Translations under genes and position numbers: made by a program | Notes under the pieces: generated by a model | Told to the model about the DNA's origin: nothing | Database searches by the model: none | The model's input: only the letters and a program-made list of their open reading frames with translations | NCBI RefSeq assembly: GCF_022808325.1 | Contig: NZ_JALGCL010000001.1 | Coordinates: 849,780-913,779, forward strand | Origin: Cognatiluteimonas sedimenti | Lineage (GTDB): Bacteria; Pseudomonadota; Gammaproteobacteria; Xanthomonadales; Xanthomonadaceae | Direction of reading: 5' to 3' | Length of the DNA stretch: 64,000 nt | In this document: positions 17,032 to 24,993 of the stretch, in pieces | Numbering within the stretch: position 1 is the stretch's first letter | Layout: each line of letters opens with the position of its first letter

Positions 17032-17706
17032 TCAGTCCTGCGAACGCCTGGTCGTCGCCTTGGCGGCGGCGCCGGCATCGGCGATCCGCCACAGGTACAG
17101 GCTGGCGTAGGTGCGGTAGGGACCCCAGCGCTCGCCGCGTTCGGCCAGGGCCCTGGGCGCCGGCAGGGTCTCGGCCTTGTCCACGGCCTGCGCCCCCTTG
17201 CGGATGCCGAGGTCGTCCACCGGCAGCACGTCCGGGCGGCCGAGCCGGAACATCAGCATCATCTCCACCGTCCAGCGGCCGATGCCGCGGACCGGCACCA
17301 GCGCCGCGACGATGTCGTCGTTGTCCATGGTCGACATCCGCCGCAGGTCGGGGATCTCGCCACGCGATTCACGCAGCGCCAGGTCGCGCAACGCCAGCAG
17401 CTTGTTGCCGGAAACGCCGCAACCGCGGATCGTGGCGTCGTCGCAGCGCGCGAGCGTGTCGCAGTGGAAACGATCGCTGCCGATGGCGGTTTCGACCCGG
17501 CCCACGATCGTCGCCGCGGCCTTGCCGCTGAGCTGCTGGTAGAGGATCGCGCGCGCCAGCGCATCGACCGGGTCGAACGGCTTGCGCCAGCGTGGATCGG
17601 CCGCGATCGGGCCGAGCTTCCGCATCCAGCCGCCGAGCTTGCGGTCGCGCCGCGCCAGGTGCGCGAACGCCGCTTCGGTATCGAATCCACGTGCGTGCCG
17701 GGGCAT
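17032..17706 (-). CDS. DNA-3-methyladenine glycosylase, AlkA-like (HhH-GPD family)
   Basis: Base-excision glycosylase of 224 residues for alkylated purines. The core begins with FDPVDALARAILYQQLSGKAA. The helix-hairpin-helix is VPVRGIGRWTVEMML, and the catalytic Asp lies in VLPVDDLGIRKG. It lacks the extra N-terminal domain of E. coli AlkA, so it belongs to the shorter AlkA/Mag1-like group. The DUF423 gene ends 4 bases before it on the same strand, so both are likely on one transcript. Confidence 0.9.
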   Translation of the reverse strand: MPRHARGFDTEAAFAHLARRDRKLGGWMRKLGPIAADPRWRKPFDPVDALARAILYQQLSGKAAATIVGRVETAIGSDRFHCDTLARCDDATIRGCGVSGNKLLALRDLALRESRGEIPDLRRMSTMDNDDIVAALVPVRGIGRWTVEMMLMFRLGRPDVLPVDDLGIRKGAQAVDKAETLPAPRALAERGERWGPYRTYASLYLWRIADAGAAAKATTRRSQD

Positions 17707-17710
17707 GGCG

Positions 17711-18088
17711 TCAGCGCCGCGACAGGTCGAGTGCCAGTAGCAGCCAGCCGCCGATCAGCAGCATTCCGCCGAGCGGCGCCAGCGTGGTCGGCCATTGCGC
17801 CAACACCCCGGACACCACGCTGCCGCAGAACAGCAGCACGCCCAGCGACAAGGCCAGCAACGCGCAGCGCCCCAGGCGCCGGCAGGTCGCGGGCGCCAGC
17901 AGCACCAGTGCCAGGCCGTGGCCGAATGCGAACACCGCCGCGGTCTGGAGGCGCGTCTGCGCCGGGCCTTCGCTGGCATGCGCCGCGTACGCCGACAACG
18001 CCACGGCCGCGGCGGCGCACACGGCCCCGGCGGCGGCGAGCCAGCGTTGCGGGCGCGGTACCCCCGGAGCGGACGAGGTTGCATGCAT
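17711..18088 (-). CDS. DUF423 family small integral membrane protein
   Basis: Protein of 125 residues with about four transmembrane helices and the family features AAGAVCAAAAVALSAYAAHA, QTAAVFAFGHGLALVLLA and LGGMLLIGGWLLLAL. This corresponds to the YgdD/DUF423 family of bacterial inner-membrane proteins with no assigned function. AGGAGG ten bases upstream supports the ATG at 18088, rather than the longer open frame. It overlaps nothing but sits only 4 bases from the AlkA-like gene. Confidence 0.85.
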   Translation of the reverse strand: MHATSSAPGVPRPQRWLAAAGAVCAAAAVALSAYAAHASEGPAQTRLQTAAVFAFGHGLALVLLAPATCRRLGRCALLALSLGVLLFCGSVVSGVLAQWPTTLAPLGGMLLIGGWLLLALDLSRR

Positions 18089-18161
18089 GCGCTGTGATCC
18101 TCCTGTCGGGTGCGCCCGCGCTCCATCGCGGGATCGCGGGCGGGGCGGGCTGAAACGCAAC

Positions 18162-18184
18162 GCGCCGCGTCAGGGACGCGGCGC
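18162..18184 (-). terminator. Possible terminator hairpin after the SRPBCC gene
   Basis: A perfect 9-bp stem GCGCCGCGT/ACGCGGCGC encloses a five-base loop. It lies 34 bases past the stop of the SRPBCC gene on the minus strand. The tail has only scattered T (TTGCGTTTC), so it may be a weak terminator. Confidence 0.5.
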
Positions 18185-18217
18185 GCGGCGGTCACGCGGT
18201 GGCGCGAAGCCCGCGAC

Positions 18218-19357
18218 TTACGGCTTCAGCATCCAGTAGACCTGGTACTGGCCGTCGGCGGTGAACGCATTGTCGATGCCGTTCTTGTAGACCTCGTACG
18301 GACGGCCGATGGCTTCCTCGCCCTGGGTCAGCGCCCAGGCGCGAACGGCGTTGCGGACGGCCTCCAGCTCGGCCATGTAGCCGGTGTAGGAACCGGTGGC
18401 GGCGCGACCGCCTTCGGTGTGCTCGTACTTCACCGGGCCTTGCAGCTTGATGCCGCTGAGCGGGCCGGTGCTGGCGACGGGCGCCGGCGCAGCAGCGGCC
18501 TCGCCGTCGTCGCTTTCGGTCGTGTCCGCGTCGGCCTTGGCGGCGGCGCCCCTGCGCACCGGCTGGACGACGTCGAACGTATAGGTCTCGCGGCCCAGTT
18601 CGGTGGAAATGATCCGCATCGGGCCGGCGGCGACCAGGCCACTGGCGGCCATGGTGCGGTTGATCCACTCCATGTTGGCCTTCATCGAATCTTTGATCTT
18701 CTGGTTGTTGCGCTCGATCGAACCGGCACTGACCAGCAGCAGGTCCTCGGCCGGCACGTCGACCATCTTCAGGTCGGCGAGCTTGCTGCCCTGCATCCGG
18801 TAATCGACGTTGGGCACCTGCGCCAGCATGTTCGACAGGCGCTCCAGGCCCAGCTGCATGTCGTCACCGACATGGCGGCTGACATACATGCCGGCGTAGC
18901 GGCCGAGGAGGTCCCAGCCGTACTGGACGTCGTAGCTCTGGGTGATCTCGACGTTGCGGCCGGCGCGGCCGGTCGGCTTGAGCGTGAAGACGCTGCGCTT
19001 GTCGTGCCCGCGCTGCGGATTGACGATCGCGTAGCTGACGCTGGCGTTGGGCTCGGTCGCGGTGATCTCCCAGCTGCCGGTGCCGAGCTGGGGGTTGCTG
19101 GAGGTGTAATCCAGGCGCGCGCCGACGCCCGAATCCGGGCCGGACAGCTGCAGCTTCATGCGCGGATCGCGCAGCACCAGGGGATTCCAGTCGCGGAAGC
19201 GGCGCAGGCTGTTGAGCGTGTCGTACACGATCGTCATCTTGCGGTTGGTCTCGACCTTCTCGGTCAGATGACGGCTGGACGGCAGCACCAGCGCCACCAG
19301 CAGGAACAGCACGGCGACGATCGCCAGCGAAATCAGCACTTCGATCAAACGGGTCAT
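18218..19357 (-). CDS. Membrane-anchored SRPBCC (polyketide-cyclase-like) protein with C-terminal GyrI-like region
   Basis: Protein of 379 residues with one N-terminal transmembrane helix (about 8-27). Residues about 38-185 have the SRPBCC look: VYDTLNSLRRFRDWNPLVLRDPRM, then LGTGSWEITATEPN. The C-terminal half, about 225-379, with an acidic Ala/Pro-rich linker (DADTTESDDGEAAAAPAP) before GIKLQGPVKYEHTEG, resembles an effector-binding GyrI-like fold. Proteins of this plan are common in Lysobacteraceae but have no defined role. It probably faces the periplasm and binds a hydrophobic ligand, which is an inference. Confidence 0.75.
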   Translation of the reverse strand: MTRLIEVLISLAIVAVLFLLVALVLPSSRHLTEKVETNRKMTIVYDTLNSLRRFRDWNPLVLRDPRMKLQLSGPDSGVGARLDYTSSNPQLGTGSWEITATEPNASVSYAIVNPQRGHDKRSVFTLKPTGRAGRNVEITQSYDVQYGWDLLGRYAGMYVSRHVGDDMQLGLERLSNMLAQVPNVDYRMQGSKLADLKMVDVPAEDLLLVSAGSIERNNQKIKDSMKANMEWINRTMAASGLVAAGPMRIISTELGRETYTFDVVQPVRRGAAAKADADTTESDDGEAAAAPAPVASTGPLSGIKLQGPVKYEHTEGGRAATGSYTGYMAELEAVRNAVRAWALTQGEEAIGRPYEVYKNGIDNAFTADGQYQVYWMLKP

Positions 19358-19623
19358 TCAGGATTCTCCAGGGCCGGCCCGGCCCGGCCCGGTAGCCGGG
19401 GGCGCAGACCTCTAATCGTAGCGCGCCGCCGCGCTGCGAGGAAGTCGTCCACCGAGGGTTTCCAGCGCGCCGCCGCGCGCGTCGAGACTGGCTTGCAGGG
19501 CTTTTTCGACCATCGCACCCGCGGAACGTCGCAATCCTGCCAGAGCGATCCCGGTGCGTGACATCCGCCGTCAAAGCCTCCCGGCGCGGTTCGGCGCCGG
19601 AGAAGGCCAGCTCACGGACAAGC

Positions 19624-20265
19624 TCAGACCAGTTGCAGCTCGAAGGCCTTGAGGACCGCCCGGGTGCGGTCGCGGACGCCGAGCTTGCTCAGGATGTTGG
19701 AGACGTGGTTCTTGATCGTGCCCTCGGCCACGCCCAGCGAATTGGCGATTTCCTTGTTGGAGAAGCCCGATGCCATCAGCCGCAGGATCTCGGTCTCGCG
19801 GTCGGTCAGCGGGTCGGGCCGGTCGAGGCTGACGAAATCGTTGCGCATGTGCTCCAGCCCCGACAGCAGGCGCTGGGTCACCGCCGGCTGCACCAGCGAG
19901 CCGCCCGCGGCCACCGCCTGGATCGCGCCCACCAGTTGCTCCAGCGAGACGTCCTTGAGCAGGTAACCCTTGGCCCCGGCCTTGAGCCCGGCCAGCACCA
20001 GCTGGTCGTCGTCGAAGGTGGTGAGGATGATGGTCGGCGGCAGCGCGTCGATCCGGGCCAGCGCCTGCAGCGCCTCGAGTCCGGACATCACCGGCATGCG
20101 CATGTCCATCAGCACCACGTCCGGCTTGACCTGCGGGATCAGCTCGACCGCCTGCTTGCCGTCGCCGGCCTCGGCCACGACCTCGATGCCCTCGGCCAGG
20201 GCGAGCAGCGAGCGGATGCCCTGGCGTACCAGGGTTTGATCGTCGACCAGGCAGATGCGGATCAT
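19624..20265 (-). CDS. NarL/LuxR-family response regulator
   Basis: Protein of 213 residues: a receiver domain (1-120) with acidic pocket DD (8-9), phosphoacceptor Asp54 in VLMDMRMP, and Thr/Lys switch residues in ILTTFDDD and GYLLKD. A LuxR-type helix-turn-helix follows at about 147-210 (LTDRETEILRLMASGFSNKEIANSLGVAE is its core). It pairs with the histidine kinase 46 bases upstream on the same strand, so the two form a two-component system. No obvious target such as a desaturase or ABC exporter is next to it. Confidence 0.92.
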   Translation of the reverse strand: MIRICLVDDQTLVRQGIRSLLALAEGIEVVAEAGDGKQAVELIPQVKPDVVLMDMRMPVMSGLEALQALARIDALPPTIILTTFDDDQLVLAGLKAGAKGYLLKDVSLEQLVGAIQAVAAGGSLVQPAVTQRLLSGLEHMRNDFVSLDRPDPLTDRETEILRLMASGFSNKEIANSLGVAEGTIKNHVSNILSKLGVRDRTRAVLKAFELQLV

Positions 20266-20311
20266 GCAGCCTCTCCCCCGGGGGGCGTTGTCCCGGGATG
20301 GCCCGGATGGT

Positions 20312-21547
20312 TCATTTCAGCGCCACCGCGGCCTCGGCCGGCCCCATGGCGGGTACCGGCGCGGGGACGGCGACGCCCTCCTCCAGCGGCAACCGCAGGT
20401 CGACCGCGAAGCCGCGGCCCGGCCGGGTGTCGATGTCGACCCGGCCACCGTAGGCGGCCAGCCGCTCGCGCATCCCGCGCAGGCCGTTGCCCGCGACCGG
20501 TGCCTCGGCGCCGCGACCGTTGTCGCGTGCGTGCAGCCGCACCATGCGGCCATCGTAACGGTAATCCAGACGCAATTCGCCGGCCTGGGCATGGCGCACG
20601 GCATTGGTGATGATTTCCTGGGTGCAGCGCAGCAGCACGTGCGCGCGCTCGGGGTCTTCGAGCAGGAACGGCTGCGGCATCTCCATCGTGATCTGCAGCC
20701 CGGCGACGTTGTCGGCCAGCGGTCGCAGCGTCGCCGACATGTCGATCGCATCACCCTCGCGCAGCCGGCTGACCGCCTCGCGCACGTCGCTGAGCAGCAG
20801 CCGCGCCAGGGTGTGGGCCTGGCTCACGTGTTCCTGCGCCTTGCCCTGGACCAGGTGGCCGGCGACCTCGAGGTTGAGGCTCAGCGCGGTGAGGTGGTGG
20901 CCCAGCAGGTCGTGCAGTTCCCGGGAAATGCGCGTGCGTTCGTTGATCCGCGCGCTTTCGGCCAGCAAAGCGCGGGTCGCGCGCAGTTCCGCATTGAGCC
21001 GGCGCTGGTCTTCGCGCGCCTGCGCCTGCTGCCGCGCCACCAGGCTGGTGACGAACACGAAGCCGGAGAAGCCCGCGTACAGCAGCGACTGCATCAACGC
21101 CTCGACCCAGGACATGTCGAGCCAGCGCACGTACACCGGCACCACCAGGAATTCGCTGAGCACCAGCCAGGCCACGCCCAGCGGCAGCGGCAGCAGCCAC
21201 GGCAACACGCAGGCGGCGACCATGAGCAGGATGCTGCCCAGGCCGCTGGCGCTGTAGTAGCTGATCGCCACCGCGCTGGCGGTCAGCACCAGCAACAGCA
21301 GGTAATCGAAGGCGCCCACGCGACGGCTGCCCAACGCCCGCGTCAGCCAGCCGTAGCACAGGCCGAATGCGGCGTAGGCGGCCCAGGCCTGCCAGCCGAT
21401 GTGGGCGACGGCGACGGCATCCCCGTCCAGCCCGCCGGCCTGGTCGCTCGGCAGCAGCGACAACAGCAACAGGGGCATGCCGATCACGGCCCAGGTGAAC
21501 AGGCCGGCATAGCGCAGCAGGCGGCTATGGTTCAGGTGCGCGAACAT
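20312..21547 (-). CDS. DesK/NarL-type sensor histidine kinase (HisKA_3)
   Basis: Membrane sensor kinase of 411 residues. About five to six transmembrane helices fill residues 10-170. A coiled-coil follows and then the HisKA_3 dimerisation helix with phosphorylated His212 in RISRELHDLLGHHL. The HATPase domain has the N box TQEIITNAVRHAQ and the G boxes DNGRG and GNGLRGMRERL. The membrane part resembles DesK, which senses lipid state. It is transcribed with the response regulator downstream. The ATG at 21547 (MFAHLNHS) is preferred to one 18 bases upstream. Confidence 0.88.
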   Translation of the reverse strand: MFAHLNHSRLLRYAGLFTWAVIGMPLLLLSLLPSDQAGGLDGDAVAVAHIGWQAWAAYAAFGLCYGWLTRALGSRRVGAFDYLLLLVLTASAVAISYYSASGLGSILLMVAACVLPWLLPLPLGVAWLVLSEFLVVPVYVRWLDMSWVEALMQSLLYAGFSGFVFVTSLVARQQAQAREDQRRLNAELRATRALLAESARINERTRISRELHDLLGHHLTALSLNLEVAGHLVQGKAQEHVSQAHTLARLLLSDVREAVSRLREGDAIDMSATLRPLADNVAGLQITMEMPQPFLLEDPERAHVLLRCTQEIITNAVRHAQAGELRLDYRYDGRMVRLHARDNGRGAEAPVAGNGLRGMRERLAAYGGRVDIDTRPGRGFAVDLRLPLEEGVAVPAPVPAMGPAEAAVALK

Positions 21548-21738
21548 GCGGCATCTTAGGCGCAATGCGCGGCCTGCGCAGTCCCACGAAAGTCATGCCG
21601 CCGATGCCCGCGCGGTCGCCCCGGCGCACCGGGCCATGCGATAATCCACGCCGGCGCAGCACGCTGGCGGGTCGCCACCGCTGGGCCACCCGCCGGACCA
21701 GAATTTTTTTGCAGACCGTTCCCAAGCCGGAGTCAGGA

Positions 21739-22347
21739 ATGTCGATCGTCATCCGCGACGTGCGCGAGCACGAGCTGGATTCCGTCCTTGCCCTCAACAA
21801 CGCTGCCGGCCCCGCCATCTTGCCGCTCGACGCGGCCCGACTCCGCCGCTTCTACACCGACGCCGACTATTTCCGCGTCGCCGAGCGCGACGGCACGCTG
21901 GCCGGGTTCCTGGTCGGGTTCTCCTCCACGGCCAACCACGACAGCGACAATTTCCGCTGGTTCCGCGAGCACTATCCGGATTTCTTCTACATCGACCGGA
22001 TCGTGGTCGCCAGCCGCCGCCGCGGTGGCGGCGTCGGCCGCGCGTTCTACGCCGACGTGCAGAGCCATGCCGAACTGCGTTACCCGCAGCTGGCCTGCGA
22101 GGTTTTCCTCGACGACGGCAACGACCCGGCGTTGTTGTTCCATGGCAGCTTCGGTTTCCGCGAGGTCGGCCAGCACGTGATGGCCACGACCGGCGACGCC
22201 CCCGGCCATCGCGCCGCGATGCTGCTGAAGGACCTGTGCAGCTATCCCTGGGTCCATGACACCTACGGCGGGCACCTGCCCGACGTTCCGTGGATCGCCG
22301 CGCCGCGCGCCCATCGCGCGTCCGCCCATCGCGCCACGGGTACCTGA
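21739..22347 (+). CDS. GNAT family N-acetyltransferase
   Basis: Protein of 202 residues with a GNAT fold: the N-terminal IRDVREHELDSVLALNN, the central GTLAGFLVGF, and the acetyl-CoA loop IVVASRRRGGGVGRAFY (R/Q-x-x-G-x-G/A type). A conserved C-terminal LFHGSFGFREVGQ is also seen. The substrate is unknown. The minC start follows the stop by 1 base, so it is probably co-transcribed with the Min genes. It is divergent from the sensor-kinase gene. Confidence 0.85.
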   Translation: MSIVIRDVREHELDSVLALNNAAGPAILPLDAARLRRFYTDADYFRVAERDGTLAGFLVGFSSTANHDSDNFRWFREHYPDFFYIDRIVVASRRRGGGVGRAFYADVQSHAELRYPQLACEVFLDDGNDPALLFHGSFGFREVGQHVMATTGDAPGHRAAMLLKDLCSYPWVHDTYGGHLPDVPWIAAPRAHRASAHRATGT

Positions 22348-22348
22348 C

Positions 22349-23152
22349 ATGGCGGCAGCCAAGGGCGACTACGAACCGGCCGGCGAGCTGAAGATCGGCC
22401 AGGTCGGCATCGCCAACCTGCGCGTGCGCACGCTCGATGTCGAACGGCTGGCGACCGAGATGCGCGACCGCGTGGCCCGGGCACCCAAGCTGTTCGCGCG
22501 TGCCGCCGTGGTGGTGGATTTCGGCGGCCTTGCCCGCACCCCCGACCTGGCGACCGCGCGGACCCTGCTCGACGGCCTGCGCGAGGCCGGCGTGCTGCCG
22601 GTGGCGCTGGCCTACGGCACCAGCGAGAACGACGCCCTCGCCCAGCAGCTCGGCCTGCCGCTGCTGGCCAAGTTCCGCGCCCAGTACGAACCAGCGGCTG
22701 GAACGCCCAGCGCACCTGCGCCCGCGGCGAAGCCCGCGGCCAGGGAGATCACGGCGGAAGCCGCCCCGGCCAAGGCCGCGATTACCGCCAACGCGCCGGC
22801 CCGGGCCCAGCATCCGGGCGGCGAGCCCGGCCTCGTGCAGCTCACGCCGGTGCGCTCGGGCCAGCAACTGTATGCCGAGAACCGCGATCTCAGCGTGCTG
22901 GGGACCGTCGGCGCCGGCGCCGAGGTGATCGCCGACGGCTCGATCCACGTCTACGGCGCGTTGCGCGGCCGCGCCCTGGCCGGCGCGCAAGGCAACGAAA
23001 AGGCACGTATCTTCTGCCGCGAGTTCCACGCCGAACTGGTCGCCGTCGCCGGCCACTACAAGGTGCTGGAAGACATCCCCATGGAACTGCGCGGAAAACC
23101 CGTGCAGATCTGGCTGGACAACGAAGAACTCAGGATCGCCGCGTTCGACTGA
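22349..23152 (+). CDS. minC: Septum site-determining protein MinC
   Basis: Division inhibitor of 267 residues that blocks FtsZ assembly away from midcell. The N-terminal domain (about 1-110) contacts FtsZ. A long Ala/Pro linker (about 115-160) leads to the C-terminal beta-helix: QQLYAENRDLSVLGTVGAGAEVIADGSIHVYGALRGRALAG, cited here by position about 172-212. The RGRALAG motif contacts MinD. The ATG at 22349 sits one base after the GNAT stop. minD and minE follow. Confidence 0.94.
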   Translation: MAAAKGDYEPAGELKIGQVGIANLRVRTLDVERLATEMRDRVARAPKLFARAAVVVDFGGLARTPDLATARTLLDGLREAGVLPVALAYGTSENDALAQQLGLPLLAKFRAQYEPAAGTPSAPAPAAKPAAREITAEAAPAKAAITANAPARAQHPGGEPGLVQLTPVRSGQQLYAENRDLSVLGTVGAGAEVIADGSIHVYGALRGRALAGAQGNEKARIFCREFHAELVAVAGHYKVLEDIPMELRGKPVQIWLDNEELRIAAFD

Positions 23153-23189
23153 GCCGGCAGACTGGGCACCAACACCAAGGAGAAGTGTT

Positions 23190-23999
23190 TTGGCAGAAAT
23201 CATCGTAGTCACCTCCGGCAAGGGCGGCGTCGGCAAGACCACCACCAGCGCCAGCCTCGCCTGCGGCCTCGCCCGCCATGGCAAGAAGGTGGCCGTGATC
23301 GATTTCGACGTGGGCCTGCGCAACCTCGACCTGATCATGGGCTGCGAGCGCCGGGTGGTATACGACTTCGTCAACGTGATCCACGGCGAGGCTTCGCTGA
23401 AGCAGGCGCTGATCAAGGACAAGCGCTTCGACAACCTGTTCGTGCTGGCCGCCTCGCAGACCCGCGACAAGGACGCCCTGACCACCGAAGGCGTGCAGAA
23501 GGTGCTCGACGACCTCGCCGCCGACGGTTTCGACTACATCGTCTGCGACTCGCCGGCCGGGATCGAGAAAGGCGCTTTCCTGGCGATGTACTTCGCCGAC
23601 CAGGCGGTGGTCGTGGTCAACCCGGAAGTCTCGTCGGTGCGCGACTCCGACCGCATCCTCGGCCTGCTCGCGTCCAAGACCCGCCGCGCCGAGGCCGGCG
23701 AGCGGGTCAAGGAACACCTGCTGCTGACCCGCTACAGCCCAACGCGCGTGGAGACCGGCGAGATGCTCTCCATCGGCGACGTCGAGGAAGTGCTCGGCCT
23801 GAAGACCATCGGCGTCATCCCGGAATCCGGCGACGTGCTCAACGCCTCCAACAAGGGAGAACCCGTGATCCTGGACATGGAATCGCCGGCCGGCCAGGCC
23901 TACGACGACGCGGTCGCGCGCCTGATGGGCGAGGAGCGCCCCATGCGCTTCACCCAATCGGAGAAGAAGGGCTTCTTCAGCAAGCTCTTCGGGGGTTGA
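23190..23999 (+). CDS. minD: Septum site-determining ATPase MinD
   Basis: Membrane-cycling ATPase of 269 residues that recruits MinC and is displaced by MinE. The deviant Walker A is SGKGGVGKTTT (9-19). Other P-loop motifs are VIDFDVGLRNLDL and CDSPAGIE. The C-terminal amphipathic helix EKKGFFSKLFGG is the membrane-targeting sequence. The start is TTG at 23190, with AAGGAGA 9 bases upstream. TTG starts limit translation in some operons, and here it could set MinD levels. Confidence 0.97.
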   Translation: MAEIIVVTSGKGGVGKTTTSASLACGLARHGKKVAVIDFDVGLRNLDLIMGCERRVVYDFVNVIHGEASLKQALIKDKRFDNLFVLAASQTRDKDALTTEGVQKVLDDLAADGFDYIVCDSPAGIEKGAFLAMYFADQAVVVVNPEVSSVRDSDRILGLLASKTRRAEAGERVKEHLLLTRYSPTRVETGEMLSIGDVEEVLGLKTIGVIPESGDVLNASNKGEPVILDMESPAGQAYDDAVARLMGEERPMRFTQSEKKGFFSKLFGG

Positions 24000-24002
24000 G
24001 GC

Positions 24003-24266
24003 ATGGGCATGTTCGATTTCCTCAAGGCGAAGAAGAACACCGCCTCGATCGCGAAGGATCGCCTGCGCATCATCATCGCGCAGGAGCGCAGCACCCACGG
24101 CGGCCCGGATTACCTGCCGCTGCTGCGCCGCGAACTGCTCGAGGTGATCCGCAAGTACGTCAACGTCGATGTCGACGCGGTCAAGGTCGACCTGGTCAAG
24201 GACGGCGAACACGACGTGCTCGACATCTCGGTGTCCTTGCCCGAAGGCCGCGCCGCGACCGCCTGA
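24003..24266 (+). CDS. minE: Cell division topological specificity factor MinE
   Basis: Protein of 87 residues that drives MinD off the membrane and causes pole-to-pole oscillation. The N-terminal membrane-binding [20 protein letters not shown] is followed by the MinD-contact helix [11 protein letters not shown]. The C-terminal topological domain is [13 protein letters not shown]. It begins 3 bases after the minD stop, completing minCDE. A REP-like element follows 15 bases later. Confidence 0.96.
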   Translation: MGMFDFLKAKKNTASIAKDRLRIIIAQERSTHGGPDYLPLLRRELLEVIRKYVNVDVDAVKVDLVKDGEHDVLDISVSLPEGRAATA

Positions 24267-24281
24267 GCGTTCCCCGTCTTT

Positions 24282-24352
24282 TGTAGGAGCGGCTTCAGCC
24301 GCGAGCTTTTTGCATGACCAAGGAAAAGCTCGCGGCTAAAGCCGCTCCCACA
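24282..24352. repeat. REP/BIME-like element, second copy
   Basis: The left arm (24282-24306, TGTAGGAGCGGCTTCAGCCG then CGAGC) and the right arm (24327-24352) are inverted copies of the family at 12054-12131. One base in the right arm (CTAAAGCC) breaks its internal palindrome. The start codon of the next gene lies in the spacer between the arms. Confidence 0.9.
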
Positions 24353-24877
24353 ACGGCCCCTCACACAGGCGCTCCTGCAACTGCAGGCGCCGTCCTACTG
24401 CTGCGCGACATCGCCTTCGCCGATGCCGCCGCCCTGCTCGCCCGCTACGGCCTTCGGCTCGCGCATGCCGCCGACGGCGCCCCGATCCCCGGCAGCTACT
24501 GGGGCGAGCCGGAGGCCGGGATCGTCGGCAACGTCGTGCACGCGCGCGGCGACACGCCCGTGCACTCGCTGCTGCACGAAGCCGCGCACCTGATCGTGCT
24601 CCCGCCAGAACGCCGCGCCGCGGTGCACACCGACGCCACCGATTCGATCGAGGAAGAAGACGCCGTGCTGGTGCTGCAGGCCCTGCTCGCCGACGAAATC
24701 CCCGGCGCCGGTCGCAACCGCATCCTCGAGGACATGGACGCGTGGGGCTACACCTTCCGCCTTGGCTCGGCCCGCGCCTACTTCGAGCACGATGCCGATG
24801 GCGCGTGGGCATGGTTGGCGGGGCGCGGCCTGGTCGATGATCGACGCCGGTTGCGTCCGCCCAAGGCCCAGCGCTGA
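24314..24877 (+). CDS. Conserved hypothetical protein with HExxH motif; start inside a REP element
   Basis: Frame of 187 residues. From about residue 27 (VLLLRDIAFADAAALLARYG) it looks like a conserved protein and contains LLHEAAHLIVL, an HExxH zinc-type motif, and later EEEDAVLVLQALLADEI. I do not recognise a named family; a metallopeptidase-like role is only suggested by the motif. The only ATG, GTG or TTG start ahead of the conserved part is the ATG at 24314, in the REP spacer, so residues about 5-13 (KLAAKAAPT) are encoded by the REP arm. An unusual CTG start near 24397 is an alternative. Confidence 0.65.
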   Translation: MTKEKLAAKAAPTTAPHTGAPATAGAVLLLRDIAFADAAALLARYGLRLAHAADGAPIPGSYWGEPEAGIVGNVVHARGDTPVHSLLHEAAHLIVLPPERRAAVHTDATDSIEEEDAVLVLQALLADEIPGAGRNRILEDMDAWGYTFRLGSARAYFEHDADGAWAWLAGRGLVDDRRRLRPPKAQR

Positions 24878-24993
24878 ACGCACCGGCCATCGACGCCGCG
24901 GCATGGATCGTGCTTGCGTCATCGCGGGCGCGGCACTAGCCTGCCGGTTCCGCCGCCCGCTGCGTCGTCGCGGCCACCGCAGAGGATCGCCAC

